Shown here piece by piece: positions 1-6,762 of a stretch of 7,308 bases of DNA. The stretch is from the NCBI GenBank assembly GCA_903921405.1, contig CAIXPV010000188.1, positions 1 through 7,308 of the forward strand, given 5' to 3'. Every line of letters begins with the position of its first letter. The stretch's first letter is position 1. The position numbers were made by a program, and so were the translations under genes. The DNA is from an uncultured Actinomycetes bacterium. Its GTDB lineage: Bacteria > Actinomycetota > Actinomycetes > Nanopelagicales > Nanopelagicaceae. The notes under the pieces are model-generated. The model was not told where the DNA came from, did not search any database, and saw only the letters and a list, made by a program, of their open reading frames with translations.

Positions 1-94
1 AACACCCGGTCCCATTCCGAACCCGGAAGTTAAGCCTCTCAGCGTCGATGGTACTGCACGGGTGACCTTGTGGGAGAGTAGAACGTCGCCGGAC
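1..94 (+). rRNA. rrf: 5S ribosomal RNA, 3' part (5' end outside window)
   Basis: This is the RNA of the large-subunit central protuberance. The hallmark loop B/C segment is present (CCATTCCGAACCCGGAAG at 12-29, followed by TTAAGC). So is the downstream GATGGTACTGCA and the closing strand GTGGGAGAGTAGAACGTCGC, which is typical of actinobacterial 5S. About 25 nucleotides of the 5' end lie before the window. The 3' end is set near 94, where the helix I strand GTCGCCGGAC finishes; it may be off by a few bases. It is presumably the last gene of a 16S-23S-5S operon, because an intrinsic terminator follows directly. Confidence 0.95.
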
Positions 95-103
95 TTCTTT
101 TAT

Positions 104-136
104 AAAAAGGGGCGCTTTAACGAGCGCCCCTTTTTT
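104..136 (+). terminator. Intrinsic terminator of the rRNA operon
   Basis: The perfect inverted repeat GGGGCGCT (109-116) / AGCGCCCC (123-130) encloses a six-base loop. It is extended by AAAAA (104-108) pairing with the start of a six-T run (131-136). A GC-rich stem followed by a U tract, ten bases after 5S, is a textbook rho-independent terminator. The A-tract and T-tract flanks also make it potentially usable on the other strand. Confidence 0.93.
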
Positions 137-185
137 ATTTCCCGTGAAGTAATCTTGTTAATGAACATATGTTGTAAATGAGAAT

Positions 186-192
186 AGAGGAG
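186..192 (+). promoter_or_regulatory. Shine-Dalgarno that decides the start of the TPR-like gene
   Basis: AGAGGAG lies six bases before the ATG at 199. An upstream in-frame ATG at 178 has no comparable purine-rich sequence, and starting there would place this strong ribosome-binding site inside the coding region. The ATG at 199 is therefore preferred. Confidence 0.75.
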
Positions 193-198
193 ATCACT

Positions 199-1104
199 AT
201 GGAAGAGCGTAGAAACTCACGTCCACCATCTGATCGGCCATCTAATCCACGTTCGCCGTCATCGCGTCCTTCCGGTTCATCCAGCGGTCCTAGAAAAGCA
301 TCGGGACCAAATAGTTCTCGCAGCCGTGAAGATTTACCGGCTCGCGGTGGATCATCTCAAAGAGCAGGTGCTCCACGTCAAACACGCGATGGTAGCGATG
401 TTCGGGGAACAAGGCCTGCACCAATGGAGCGCGATCAATCTAGATTACGTCCGCGAATCTTTGAACCAGATATTCCTGAAGAGATTACAGGTGAAGAGTT
501 AGATAAATCTTTACGCGCTGAACTTTTATCATTATCGGCAGAAAATGCAAAAGTTGTTGCACGACACTTAGAGTGCTTGGCGCTATATGCCGACAGCGAT
601 CCACTTCTTGCACATAAACACGGAGTTGCCGCCGCCCATCATGCGGGACGTTTAGCTGTTGTTCGCGAATCAGCAGGCTACGCGGCATACCGTGCAGGCT
701 TTTACGAGATCGCATTAAAAGAGTTGCGCGCAGCCCATCGCATTTCAGGAGATGTAACTATGTGGCCAGTGATGGCCGATTGCGAACGCGGCCTTGGGAA
801 CCCTTTGAAAGCCTTGGCTTTGGCGGGATCTCCTGAAGTAAAGAGATTAGCAAAAGCAGAAGAGATTGAGATGCGAATTGTCGCAGCTGGTGCACGCCGA
901 GATCTTGGCGAACTCGATGCAGCAGTTGTAACTCTTACATGCAAAGAGCTTTCAAATGAAAGTGAAGAGTGGTCGGTCCGTCTCCGATATGCATACGCCG
1001 ATGCGCTCCATGCCGCAGGCCGTGTCAAGGAAGCGCAAGAGTGGTTTGAAAAGTGTGCCGCATTAGATGTTGACGAAACGACGGATGCATCAGAGCGGTT
1101 ATAA
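199..1104 (+). CDS. TPR-like helical repeat protein with disordered N-terminus (Rv1691-like)
   Basis: No biochemical function can be assigned. From the ATG at 199 the product is 301 residues; the longer ATG at 178 would add seven. Residues 1-80 are rich in Ser, Pro, Arg and Gly with almost no hydrophobics, so they are probably disordered and basic. From about residue 86 the protein is all helix, with TPR-like helix pairs near 159-183 (AGYAAYRAGFYEIALKELRA), 194-205 (DCERGLGNPLKA), 225-247 and 262-290 (ALHAAGRVKEAQEWFEKCAA). There is no signal peptide or membrane segment, so a cytoplasmic scaffold role is likely. The architecture and position resemble the actinobacterial TPR protein found a few genes upstream of tlyA (Rv1691 in M. 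tuberculosis); this is recalled family knowledge. It follows the rRNA terminator, so it needs its own promoter. A 10-bp palindrome, AACATATGTT (164-173), lies just upstream. Confidence 0.82.
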   Translation: MEERRNSRPPSDRPSNPRSPSSRPSGSSSGPRKASGPNSSRSREDLPARGGSSQRAGAPRQTRDGSDVRGTRPAPMERDQSRLRPRIFEPDIPEEITGEELDKSLRAELLSLSAENAKVVARHLECLALYADSDPLLAHKHGVAAAHHAGRLAVVRESAGYAAYRAGFYEIALKELRAAHRISGDVTMWPVMADCERGLGNPLKALALAGSPEVKRLAKAEEIEMRIVAAGARRDLGELDAAVVTLTCKELSNESEEWSVRLRYAYADALHAAGRVKEAQEWFEKCAALDVDETTDASERL

Positions 1105-1203
1105 CGCTCTGGCCTGAAGTACCTACATACTATCTTTGCAACAACTCTTGAATTAGGCTCTGCGCACGTAACATTCTCACGCATATTTAGGGGCCTAACA
1201 AGA

Positions 1204-2403
1204 ATGCCAAAAACTATTCACGATGGTGCAGTTGAACTTCAATCAGAGTTGGTTGAACTAAGGCATCGACTTCATCAACGCCCTGAGGTTGGGCTTGACT
1301 TGCCAGAGACACAGGCGATGGTTCTTGAGGCATTGGATGGACTTGGATTAGAGATTACGTTAGGTAAAACATCTACATCTGTGACTGCTGTGCTGCGGGG
1401 TACCAAACGTGGAAAGGCAGTGTTGCTGCGCGGGGATATGGATGCTTTACCGGTCAGTGAAGAAACGGGAATTGATTTCTCGAGCACCATCGATGGTGCG
1501 ATGCATGCATGCGGACATGATGTGCATACGACGATGCTTGTTGGGGCAGCTAAATTGCTTACCAAACATCGAGATCAATTAGAAGGCGATGTTGTCTTCA
1601 TGTTTCAACCCGGCGAGGAGGGCCAAGACGGCGCTGCTCACATGATTGCCGAAGGCGTATTAGATGCGGCGGGGGTTCGAGTCTCATCGGCATATGGAAT
1701 CCACGTCTCTTCTGGACTTGCACCGCGCAATGTTTTTGCGACGAGAGCGGGCACAATGATGGCTTCGGCCGATGAACTCCATGTAACAGTGCGAGGTGCT
1801 GGCGGTCATGGTTCAATGCCGCACTTTGCCAAGGATCCAGTTGTTGTGGCTGCTCAAATGGTGGGGGATTTACAAACACTTGTGACAAGAAAATTTGATA
1901 TTTTCGATCCTATTGTTGTCACGGTTGGTTACTTTCATGCAGGCACCAAAGCAAACATTATTCCGAGTGAGGCAAAATTTGAAGTCACTATCAGGGCATT
2001 TTCTCTTATTGCACGTGAAAAAATACTTCGTGAAGCGAAGTTGCTGTGCGAAAAAATAGGCGAGGCTTACGGCCTTGAAGTAGATGCCATTGTTATGGGG
2101 CAGTACCCGGTAACTATTAATAATCCTGAGCACGCTCAGTTTGTAGCCGATACAGCCAAGGAGCTATTTGGGCCAGACTCTTATGCTCCGATGGAGTTCC
2201 CTATTGCCGGGGCCGAAGACTTCTCCCGAGTCCTGCTTGAAGTTCCTGGAAGCTATATGTTTCTGGGCGCATGCACTACGGACGACTATGCAACGGCGCC
2301 AAGTAACCACAGCGCCTTGGCAACTTTTGACGACAGCGTTTTGTGTAGAGGTGTGGAAATGCACGCCGAACTTGCCATTAGGGCGCTGCGCCGCAATTTG
2401 TAG
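1204..2403 (+). CDS. M20D-family amidohydrolase / metallopeptidase
   Basis: This 399-residue cytoplasmic hydrolase belongs to the hippurate hydrolase / IAA-amino-acid hydrolase / N-acyl-amino-acid deacylase group. Members remove an acyl group from an amino acid using a two-metal centre. The N-terminal LRHRLHQRPEVG (19-30) is the family signature. Likely metal ligands are C103 and H105 in HACGHD, E139 in PGEE (with E138 the probable general base), H167 in YGIHV and H369 in SNH. The lid/dimerisation domain spans about 184-300, with GAGGHGSMPH at 198-207. Length is normal for the family and all catalytic positions are present, so it should be active. The start is supported by AGGGG at 1189-1193, ten bases before the ATG. 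The substrate cannot be read from sequence: N-acyl amino acids, hippurate-like conjugates and N-acetyl-diaminopimelate are all possible. Its neighbour putA suggests amino-acid scavenging. It begins 99 bp after the TPR-like gene, so it could share that transcript or have its own promoter. Confidence 0.92.
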   Translation: MPKTIHDGAVELQSELVELRHRLHQRPEVGLDLPETQAMVLEALDGLGLEITLGKTSTSVTAVLRGTKRGKAVLLRGDMDALPVSEETGIDFSSTIDGAMHACGHDVHTTMLVGAAKLLTKHRDQLEGDVVFMFQPGEEGQDGAAHMIAEGVLDAAGVRVSSAYGIHVSSGLAPRNVFATRAGTMMASADELHVTVRGAGGHGSMPHFAKDPVVVAAQMVGDLQTLVTRKFDIFDPIVVTVGYFHAGTKANIIPSEAKFEVTIRAFSLIAREKILREAKLLCEKIGEAYGLEVDAIVMGQYPVTINNPEHAQFVADTAKELFGPDSYAPMEFPIAGAEDFSRVLLEVPGSYMFLGACTTDDYATAPSNHSALATFDDSVLCRGVEMHAELAIRALRRNL

Positions 2404-2430
2404 GCAACCCTGCCAATGTCCGCAAGAAAA

Positions 2431-2520
2431 GAATTGTACGTTTTGGCGCAACGAATTGTAAAAAGAGGAGTACAGTTTTAATTAGTGAGGGGGATGGTAA
2501 CCTTTTTGGCACGACGAATT
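2431..2520 (+). repeat. Spaced direct repeats upstream of putA
   Basis: Two sets are visible. TTTTGGCGCAACGAATT (2441-2457) recurs as TTTTGGCACGACGAATT (2504-2520), identical at 15 of 17 positions and offset by 63 bp. The octamer GAATTGTA occurs at 2431-2438 and again at 2453-2460, offset by 22 bp. Both offsets are close to whole numbers of helical turns, as expected for binding sites on one DNA face. The role is unknown; a regulator-binding array for putA is an inference. Confidence 0.5.
2434..2462 (+). promoter_or_regulatory. Possible putA promoter
   Basis: TTGTAC (2434-2439) and TGTAAA (2457-2462) are separated by 17 bp. They match the -35 and -10 consensus at 3/6 and 4/6 positions, which is weak. 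The placement is sensible: transcription would begin near 2469, before the large hairpin at 2485-2557 and inside the only sizeable gap before putA. The GAATTGTA repeats overlap both elements. Confidence 0.22.
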
Positions 2521-2557
2521 ATCAACTGCCAAATCCACATATTGACCTCCCTCTCAC
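2485..2557 (+). promoter_or_regulatory. Two-part RNA hairpin in the putA leader
   Basis: GTGAGGGGGA (2485-2494) pairs with TCCCTCTCAC (2548-2557) over ten positions including one G-U. It continues past a bulged T2495 with GGT (2496-2498) against ACC (2545-2547). Inside it, TTTGGCA (2505-2511) pairs perfectly with TGCCAAA (2527-2533) around a 15-base loop. No U-tract follows, so it is not a simple terminator. A CCCCC run at 2566-2570 could compete for the G-run at 2489-2493. I do not recognise it as a known riboswitch class. A structured leader controlling putA is an inference from position. A 25-codon open frame (GTG 2485, TAA 2560-2562) spans the same bases. Confidence 0.42.
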
Positions 2558-2627
2558 CTTAAATACCCCCACCGGTTTCCTTTCGTGAGTGCTGACATGG
2601 TTTATCTCGGAAAAGCTATTTAAAAAC

Positions 2628-5600
2628 ATGGCTAGCATTGAACACGTGCCCACGCTACCTCTAGCCACGTCAACGGATATTGATTTGCTTGTAGAGCCAT
2701 CGATAGCTCTCGTGAACATATTAATTACCGAGTCTGAAAAACTTCGGAGTCGAGATGATGAGGTAAACAGACGTAGGTTTTCCAGACTTCTGAAAGACTC
2801 ATCGGCAGTTGCTCTGACTATGTCACTGACTGATGAAGTAATGCGCATCAGTTTTATGTCGCAAGCAGCTCGTACTTTGCGGCGCAGCGCACGGTTAGCT
2901 ACTGCCACAGGTCTTGGTCGATTTGATTACATCGGGATAAAGCTTGCAAGTATCACTTCCCACGTATTTCCACGCTTAGTTATGCGTATTGTGCATCTAC
3001 GAATCCGTCGAGCCGCTACGGGGATCATCTTGCCCTCCGAAAAAGAACTATTGAGCAAGCATATTCAGATGCGAAAAAAACTCGGAATGCGCTTAAATAT
3101 TAATCTTCTTGGGGAGGCTGTATTAGGAGAGCATGAGGCTAAAGCGCGATTGCAGTCGATTATTGAACTGGTTCAACGTCCAGAGATTTCATATGCTTCG
3201 GTAAAGATTTCCTCGATTGTTAGCCAATTAATCTCCATCGATCACGCCGGCTCGGTTAGTCGCGCATCTGAGAATCTCCGACTTTTGTATCGACAAGCTC
3301 AAGAGTCCAATGTGTTTATTAATCTTGATATGGAAGAGTTTAGAGATTTACGAATTACTGTAGATGTTTTTAAATCACTACTTAGTGAAGTTGAGTTTTC
3401 GGCAATGGATGCAGGAATAGTTTTGCAGGCTTACTTACCCGAATCACATGCCGTCTTTGCAGAGTTAGCAGAGTGGTCGCTAGAGCGGTACAACAAGACT
3501 GGCGCAACGATAAAGATTCGCTTAGTTAAAGGCGCGAATTTAGCGATGGAGAAAGCTGAAGCCGAACTCCATGGCTGGGTTGGGGCGCCGTATTCCACTA
3601 AGCCTGATGTAGATGCAAGTTATGCCCGATTAATTGATGCGGCGCTGCGTCCTGAATATTCCAAGGCAGTGCGAATCGGCATAGCTAGTCATAATCTTTT
3701 TCATATTGCATGGGCGATAGAAGTAGCAAAAGCAAGGGGAGTGGACGAGCAGTTAGATATTGAAATGTTAGAGGGTATGGCCAATGCCGAAGCGCTATCT
3801 GTAGCAGCCCTGACTGGCAACGTCTTGTTATATACACCCGTTACAAGACATCAAGATTTCCCCACTGCCGTTGCCTATTTAGTCAGGCGCCTGGATGAGA
3901 ACACGTCAAAGGAGAACTATCTACGTAGCTCCTTTGATATGCAGGTAGGCAATAAAGAGTTCATGGATCAGCAAACTCGATTCTTGGCCTCAGTTTCCCA
4001 ACGGCACTCTATTTCAACACTGTCTAGACGTCACACTATGGTTCTAGATGATGCCCACCAGAAGTTCTTACAAGGTGTATTCATTAACGAAAGTGATGCC
4101 GACCCTACAAATCCTGTAATGGTCAAAAAACTACACGATGAGTTTTCACATCAGTACTCTGTTACTGAATTAGAAATACCTTTGGTCATCGATGGCACCG
4201 AGGCATTTACTCCAGAAACTGAGTTTGGAATTGATCCTAGCGATGATGGTGCTATTTGGTATCGCTACTGTGTTGCGCAGATGAATGATGTAGATACAGC
4301 AGTGCAGTCCGCAGGCTTGGCATTTTCACAGTGGAGCAATCGCGATGTGCAAGAACGAGCACAAATATTGGCAGATGCCGCCCTTCTGATGCAGAGCCAA
4401 CGTGCACGCACAATCGCCGTAATGTCACGAGATGCTGGTAAGACTTTTAGCGAGGCCGATCCAGAAGTTAGTGAAGCGATTGATTTTGCGCGGTTTTATG
4501 CTCTATCTGCAATAACTAAGGAAGTTGATTCAACTGCATTAGGTGTTGTCTTGGTTGTGCCACCGTGGAATTTTCCATATGCAATTGTTGCAGGCGGTGT
4601 GTGCGCTGCTCTTGCAAGTGGTAATGCTGTTATTTTAAAACCTGCTCCAGAGACTGTGGCAACGTCTTGGTTACTTGTAAACCAATTGTGGGAGTCGGGG
4701 GTTCCGCGAGAAGTACTACAATTTTTGCCAACTCGAGACGATGAGGTTGGAAAATATTTAGTGACTCATACAGGGGTAGATGCAGTGATTCTTACTGGTG
4801 CCTTTGAAACGGCAATCATGTTTACGCAGTGGAAACCAGAGATACATTTAATGGCCGAGACAAGTGGCAAGAATGCGATTTTGATTTCTGCTAGTGCCGA
4901 TATAGATAATGCGGTTAAGGATTTAGTGCAATCAGCTTTTGGTCATGCAGGGCAAAAATGTAGTGCGGCTAGTTTGGCGATTGTCGATTCAAGTGTGTAC
5001 AACGATCCAGCCTTTCGAAACCAACTCAGAGATGCAGTTGAGAGCCTGACAATAGGATTTGGACGCGATTTTTCGACAGCAGTTGGCCCAATTATTCACC
5101 CACCCCAAGGAGCGTTAGAACGAGCTCTGACAATTTTGGATCCTGGCGAAAGTTGGCTCGTGGCACCTCGACAAATAGATGAGAGTGGCTATGTGTGGAG
5201 TCCTGGTGTGAAGATTGGTGTTACACCTGATTCATGGAGTTTTGAGCATGAGTGGTTTGGACCTGTTCTTGGAGTGATTGAAGCACCAGATTTTGATTCA
5301 GCGCTAGACATGCAAAACCGTGGTGATTATGGATTAACGGCGGGACTGCACTCGTTGGATGTTCAAGAGTGCGAGAAATGGATTGATGGCGTTCAAGCTG
5401 GAAATCTCTATGTAAATCGTGGAATAACTGGAGCTGTTGTCAATCGGCAGCCATTTGGGGGTTGGAAGCGAAGCAGCGTCGGTGCTACATCCAAAGCCGG
5501 TGGAGCTAATTACCTGAGCAATCTTCGAAACTGGCAAGCATTTACCTCATTACAAGCGAGTAAAGAAGCGGCCACAGCATGGTGGGACACCGTAGGTTCG

Positions 5601-5984
5601 AAGTCATTAGATATGAGCGAGTTAAAAGTTGAGCGGAATTATCAACGATATCGAGCCTATGGAAACGTGGTAGCCATATGTTGTGATGAAGATGTGGATG
5701 TGCAGATTCGTGAGTACATTACATGGATATCCGATTTAGTAGGAACGCCAATACGCTGGTGCACACCAGATGATGTCATCATTAGCTGCGATAAAGTACG
5801 GTGGCTTTCTGAACAAAGGCCACCAGTAGTGGAACTTCTTGCAAGGGGAATAACGGTGGATAGTCGACCGGTTGCTGCACGCGCCGACGTAGAGCTTCCT
5901 CGTTGGTTGCACGAGCAAAGCGTCTCAATAGTTAACCACCGTTATGGAAATGTCGGCGCTGGGCCACACCCGCAGCTTCGATAG
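2628..5984 (+). CDS. putA: Bifunctional proline dehydrogenase / P5C (glutamate semialdehyde) dehydrogenase
   Basis: PutA oxidises L-proline to glutamate in two steps. An FAD proline dehydrogenase makes pyrroline-5-carboxylate, then an NAD(P) aldehyde dehydrogenase makes glutamate. Residue numbers count from a GTG at 2589; subtract 13 for the preferred ATG at 2628 (1118 residues). The PRODH barrel spans about 165-455, with SVKISSIVSQL (204-214), NLDMEEFRDL (245-254), VLQAYLP (278-284), RLVKGANLAMEKAE (311-324) and the proline-carboxylate pair R433-R434 in RRLDEN. The ALDH domain (about 545-985) carries PPWNFP with N661, K684 in LKPAPET, E757 in AETSGKN, catalytic C791 in GQKCSAAS, EWFGPV (888-892) and PFGGWKRSS (955-963). 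Residues about 990-1131 form the C-terminal extension of short type-B PutAs. There is no ribbon-helix-helix domain, so it should not be its own repressor. Neither start has a good Shine-Dalgarno, and GTG 2589 (1131 residues) remains possible; a stop at 2586-2588 bars any earlier start. Confidence 0.95.
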   Translation: MASIEHVPTLPLATSTDIDLLVEPSIALVNILITESEKLRSRDDEVNRRRFSRLLKDSSAVALTMSLTDEVMRISFMSQAARTLRRSARLATATGLGRFDYIGIKLASITSHVFPRLVMRIVHLRIRRAATGIILPSEKELLSKHIQMRKKLGMRLNINLLGEAVLGEHEAKARLQSIIELVQRPEISYASVKISSIVSQLISIDHAGSVSRASENLRLLYRQAQESNVFINLDMEEFRDLRITVDVFKSLLSEVEFSAMDAGIVLQAYLPESHAVFAELAEWSLERYNKTGATIKIRLVKGANLAMEKAEAELHGWVGAPYSTKPDVDASYARLIDAALRPEYSKAVRIGIASHNLFHIAWAIEVAKARGVDEQLDIEMLEGMANAEALSVAALTGNVLLYTPVTRHQDFPTAVAYLVRRLDENTSKENYLRSSFDMQVGNKEFMDQQTRFLASVSQRHSISTLSRRHTMVLDDAHQKFLQGVFINESDADPTNPVMVKKLHDEFSHQYSVTELEIPLVIDGTEAFTPETEFGIDPSDDGAIWYRYCVAQMNDVDTAVQSAGLAFSQWSNRDVQERAQILADAALLMQSQRARTIAVMSRDAGKTFSEADPEVSEAIDFARFYALSAITKEVDSTALGVVLVVPPWNFPYAIVAGGVCAALASGNAVILKPAPETVATSWLLVNQLWESGVPREVLQFLPTRDDEVGKYLVTHTGVDAVILTGAFETAIMFTQWKPEIHLMAETSGKNAILISASADIDNAVKDLVQSAFGHAGQKCSAASLAIVDSSVYNDPAFRNQLRDAVESLTIGFGRDFSTAVGPIIHPPQGALERALTILDPGESWLVAPRQIDESGYVWSPGVKIGVTPDSWSFEHEWFGPVLGVIEAPDFDSALDMQNRGDYGLTAGLHSLDVQECEKWIDGVQAGNLYVNRGITGAVVNRQPFGGWKRSSVGATSKAGGANYLSNLRNWQAFTSLQASKEAATAWWDTVGSKSLDMSELKVERNYQRYRAYGNVVAICCDEDVDVQIREYITWISDLVGTPIRWCTPDDVIISCDKVRWLSEQRPPVVELLARGITVDSRPVAARADVELPRWLHEQSVSIVNHRYGNVGAGPHPQLR

Positions 5985-6077
5985 TAAATTCTTATACACA
6001 GCCCAAGACGCCAAGGCGTGTGAAAGGTCAGTGCCGTAGAGCAATCTGCCACCACATACATAATTGAGGGGGCGTAT

Positions 6078-6410
6078 ATGGTGAAGAAAAAAGTAACGGC
6101 AGATGAGGATGACTTCTCGCTCAATGATCTTCTGCTTCGAGGCAGAGTTTCTGGGCCAGGGGTTGAAAAGCAGCTGCCTAGCGGAGACAAGGTTGTTGAG
6201 TTTCGACTTATAGTTACACGTGCTGCACGCGAAGGCGTCGATACATTGGATATAGCGGCATGGAGTGCCAAGAGCCGGCGCCTGGCATTAGGACTCAAGG
6301 CCTCGGAATGGATTGAGATCTCCGGCTCGGTACACAGGCGTTTTTGGCAAGGCCCTGGTGGGGTCGCAAGTCGTTGGCAGGTTGAAGCCGCTGAGATAGT
6401 TCGAATTTAG
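6078..6410 (+). CDS. Short SSB-like OB-fold protein
   Basis: This 110-residue protein resembles the single-stranded-DNA-binding OB fold. Strand blocks are LLLRGRVSGPG (18-28), LPSGDKVVEFRLIVTR (33-48), DTLDIAAWSAKSRR (55-68), WIEISGSVHRRFWQ (78-91) and SRWQVEAAEIV (98-108). The order of RGRVSG, the SGD turn, DxxxWS and IEISGSVHRRFW follows Ssb. It lacks the Gly/Gln-rich linker and acidic C-terminal tip (DDDIPF-type) by which housekeeping SSB recruits partner proteins, and ends at EIVRI. It is therefore unlikely to be the main replicative SSB; such short SSB-like paralogues are common in actinobacteria. The start is secure: GAGGGGG at 6066-6072 lies five bases before the ATG. It opens the close-packed cluster that ends in tlyA, 13 bp before the next gene. 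Binding to DNA or RNA is inferred from the fold only. Confidence 0.8.
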   Translation: MVKKKVTADEDDFSLNDLLLRGRVSGPGVEKQLPSGDKVVEFRLIVTRAAREGVDTLDIAAWSAKSRRLALGLKASEWIEISGSVHRRFWQGPGGVASRWQVEAAEIVRI

Positions 6411-6423
6411 ATAGACTCACTGC

Positions 6424-6762
6424 ATGGCAAATGATATTTTTTCAACGCTTCGTACTTACCTGTCCAAAGTTACAGATGGTGACAAGAGTGCATCGGATGT
6501 AGCGGCAACTGTCAATCAGTGGTTACGTGAAGGCGGGGATGCACTGAAGGTGAAGATTGAGGATGAAGTAGAACGCTCTGTCTCAAAGATGGGCTTCGTC
6601 AAGCGCGGTGAGTTTGAGGCGTTAAAGGAAGAGGTCGCACGGTTAAAGAGCGCAGGCACAAGTGAACCTAAAAAAGCTGCGCCTAAGAAAGCCGCACCTA
6701 AGAAAGCTGCGGCACAATCCGCTTCGGTAAAGAAGAAGGCCACCAAGAAGGCGAGCAAGTAG
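6424..6762 (+). CDS. Small coiled-coil protein with Lys/Ala-rich tail (phasin/histone H1-like)
   Basis: The function is not known. The 112-residue product has two parts. Residues 1-77 are amphipathic helices ending in a short coiled coil (GFVKRGEFEALKEEVARLKS, 57-76), like the oligomerising end of phasin-family and UbiK/BMFP-type small proteins. Residues 82-112 are a strongly basic tail with three PKKAA units followed by KKKATKKASK, like histone H1 or actinobacterial nucleoid-protein tails. Binding nucleic acid or another polyanion through the tail while oligomerising through the helices is an inference. There is no signal peptide or membrane segment. The ATG at 6424 lies 13 bp after the SSB-like stop and has no clear Shine-Dalgarno, so translational coupling is likely. 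Its stop codon abuts the next ATG. Confidence 0.8.
   Translation: MANDIFSTLRTYLSKVTDGDKSASDVAATVNQWLREGGDALKVKIEDEVERSVSKMGFVKRGEFEALKEEVARLKSAGTSEPKKAAPKKAAPKKAAAQSASVKKKATKKASK
6667..6711 (+). repeat. Three tandem 15-bp units coding PKKAA
   Basis: CCTAAAAAAGCTGCG, CCTAAGAAAGCCGCA and CCTAAGAAAGCTGCG follow in frame and encode PKKAA three times in the basic tail of the gene at 6424-6762. The copies differ only at third codon positions. This suggests selection on the peptide repeat with some age since duplication. Copy number may vary between strains by slippage. Confidence 0.85.

Noticed and set aside
1091..1111. Inverted repeat CAGAGCG / CGCTCTG over the stop of the TPR-like gene, as a terminator
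   Set aside because: The stem is seven pairs with a seven-base loop, and the following sequence (GCCTGAAGT) has no T-run, so intrinsic termination is not supported.
1148..1174. TTGAAT (1148-1153) and TAACAT (1169-1174) as a promoter for the amidohydrolase gene
   Set aside because: The 15-bp spacer and weak -10 make it no better than chance; a promoter here is possible but not supported.
702..1184. A 160-codon minus-strand frame across the TPR-like gene
   Set aside because: It is antisense to a gene with good codon structure and ribosome-binding site, and its Ser/Arg/Ala-rich product looks like reverse-complement shadow coding.
2168..2461. A 97-codon + strand open frame at the end of the amidohydrolase gene
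   Set aside because: It lies in another frame of a well-supported gene, its product has no recognisable pattern, and it has no ribosome-binding site.
2542..2565. TTGACC (2542-2547) as a -35 element with TAAATA (2560-2565) as -10
   Set aside because: The spacer is 12 bp, too short for a normal sigma-70-type promoter, and TTGACC is also part of the leader hairpin.
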